Below, piece by piece: positions 5,500 through 5,961 of a stretch of DNA of 5,961 bases. This DNA comes from an uncultured Coriobacteriaceae bacterium (GTDB lineage: Bacteria > Actinomycetota > Coriobacteriia > Coriobacteriales > Atopobiaceae): NCBI GenBank assembly GCA_902766805.1, contig CACXFF010000359.1, forward strand, positions 1 through 5,961, in the 5' to 3' direction. Position numbers and translations under genes: made by a program. Positions within the stretch are counted from its first letter, which is position 1. Each line of letters starts with the position of its first letter. The notes beneath the pieces are model-generated. The model had not been told where the DNA came from, did not search any database, and worked only from the letters and a program-made list of their open reading frames with translations.

Positions 5500-5961
5500 A
5501 TGGCAGACGTACTGACCTTCCAGGACATGATCCTGGCGCTCACCAAGTACTGGGCTGACCAGGGCTGCACCGTCATGCAGCCTTACGACAGCGAGGTGGG
5601 CGCGGGCACCTTCCACACCGCCACCACGCTGCGCTCGCTCGGCCCCGCCGCCTGGCGCACCTGCTACCCGCAGCCCTGCCGCCGCCCCGCCGACGGCCGC
5701 TATGGCGAGAACCCCAACCGCATGCAGCACTACTACCAGTTCCAGGTCATCGTCAAGCCGTGCCCGGCCGACAGCCAGGACCTGTACCTGGGCTCGCTCT
5801 CGGCCATCGGCCTGGACCCCGCCCTGCACGACGTGCGCTTCGTCGAAGACGACTGGGAGAGCCCCACGCTGGGCGCCTGGGGCCTGGGCTGGGAGGTCTG
5901 GCTGGACGGCATGGAGGTCACGCAGTACACCTACTTCCAGCAGGTCGGCGGCATCGAGGTC
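5500..5961 (+). CDS. glyQ: Glycyl-tRNA synthetase alpha subunit (partial, runs off the right edge)
   Basis: GlyQ is the catalytic chain of the alpha2-beta2 glycyl-tRNA synthetase, which activates glycine and charges tRNA-Gly. The 154 codons seen here are about half of the roughly 300-residue family. Clear signatures are TFQDMILALTKYW (6-18), QGCTVMQPYDSEVGAGT (21-37), RRPADGRYGENPNRMQHYYQFQV (61-83) and, near the edge, WGLGWEVWLDGMEVTQYTYFQQVGG. C60 replaces the serine often seen before RRP. The ATG at 5500 has GGAG at 5492-5495, only four bases away. It lies 33 bases after lepB with no clear promoter or terminator between, so it is probably cotranscribed. The beta chain gene glyS would be expected downstream, outside the window. 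Confidence 0.96.
   Translation, partial: MADVLTFQDMILALTKYWADQGCTVMQPYDSEVGAGTFHTATTLRSLGPAAWRTCYPQPCRRPADGRYGENPNRMQHYYQFQVIVKPCPADSQDLYLGSLSAIGLDPALHDVRFVEDDWESPTLGAWGLGWEVWLDGMEVTQYTYFQQVGGIEV

Noticed and set aside
4861..5829. 322-codon reverse-strand open frame opposite lepB and glyQ
   Set aside because: It is a codon-bias shadow of two strongly conserved + strand proteins.

Overview
The window is high-GC DNA with a dense run of same-strand (+) genes. The gene content (rpsP, KH-domain protein, rimM, trmD, lepB, glyQ) and the style of the secreted protease (papain-like core, lectin-like domain, aromatic cell-wall-binding repeats) suggest a Coriobacteriia-type actinobacterium, for example an Olsenella/Atopobium relative. 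This placement is inferred from gene content and protein style; no search was run.

Layout. Positions 1-29 may hold the last codons of an upstream gene, followed by a perfect 15-bp GC hairpin (37-75) that looks like its terminator. Positions 76-308 carry no convincing gene. They hold an 8-bp dyad, a weak promoter candidate and three back-to-back hairpins before a strong ribosome binding site. Positions 309-2681 encode a 790-residue secreted cysteine peptidase. A bulged GC hairpin follows (2686-2726), then a short palindrome and a promoter-like TTGACG/TACCAT pair (2832-2860).

From 2935 to the right edge runs a compact housekeeping cluster: rpsP (ribosomal protein S16), khpA (small KH RNA-binding protein), rimM (30S maturation factor), trmD (tRNA m1G37 methyltransferase), lepB (signal peptidase I) and the first 154 codons of glyQ (glycyl-tRNA synthetase alpha chain). 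Gaps are 3, 0, 37, 2 and 33 nt, so the block is probably one transcript, or mostly so. The theme is ribosome assembly and decoding: S16 and RimM both act on the 30S subunit, TrmD protects the reading frame, and GlyRS charges tRNA. LepB adds the export step.

The protease is the accessory element. It sits between two hairpins with its own leader, next to a conserved translation operon. rplS, which often follows trmD in other bacteria, is not present here; lepB takes that position. I see no CRISPR array, tRNA, rRNA, insertion sequence or phage gene. I cannot support a wholly new system. The best leads are the stacked-hairpin leader of the protease gene and the large insertion inside its catalytic domain.
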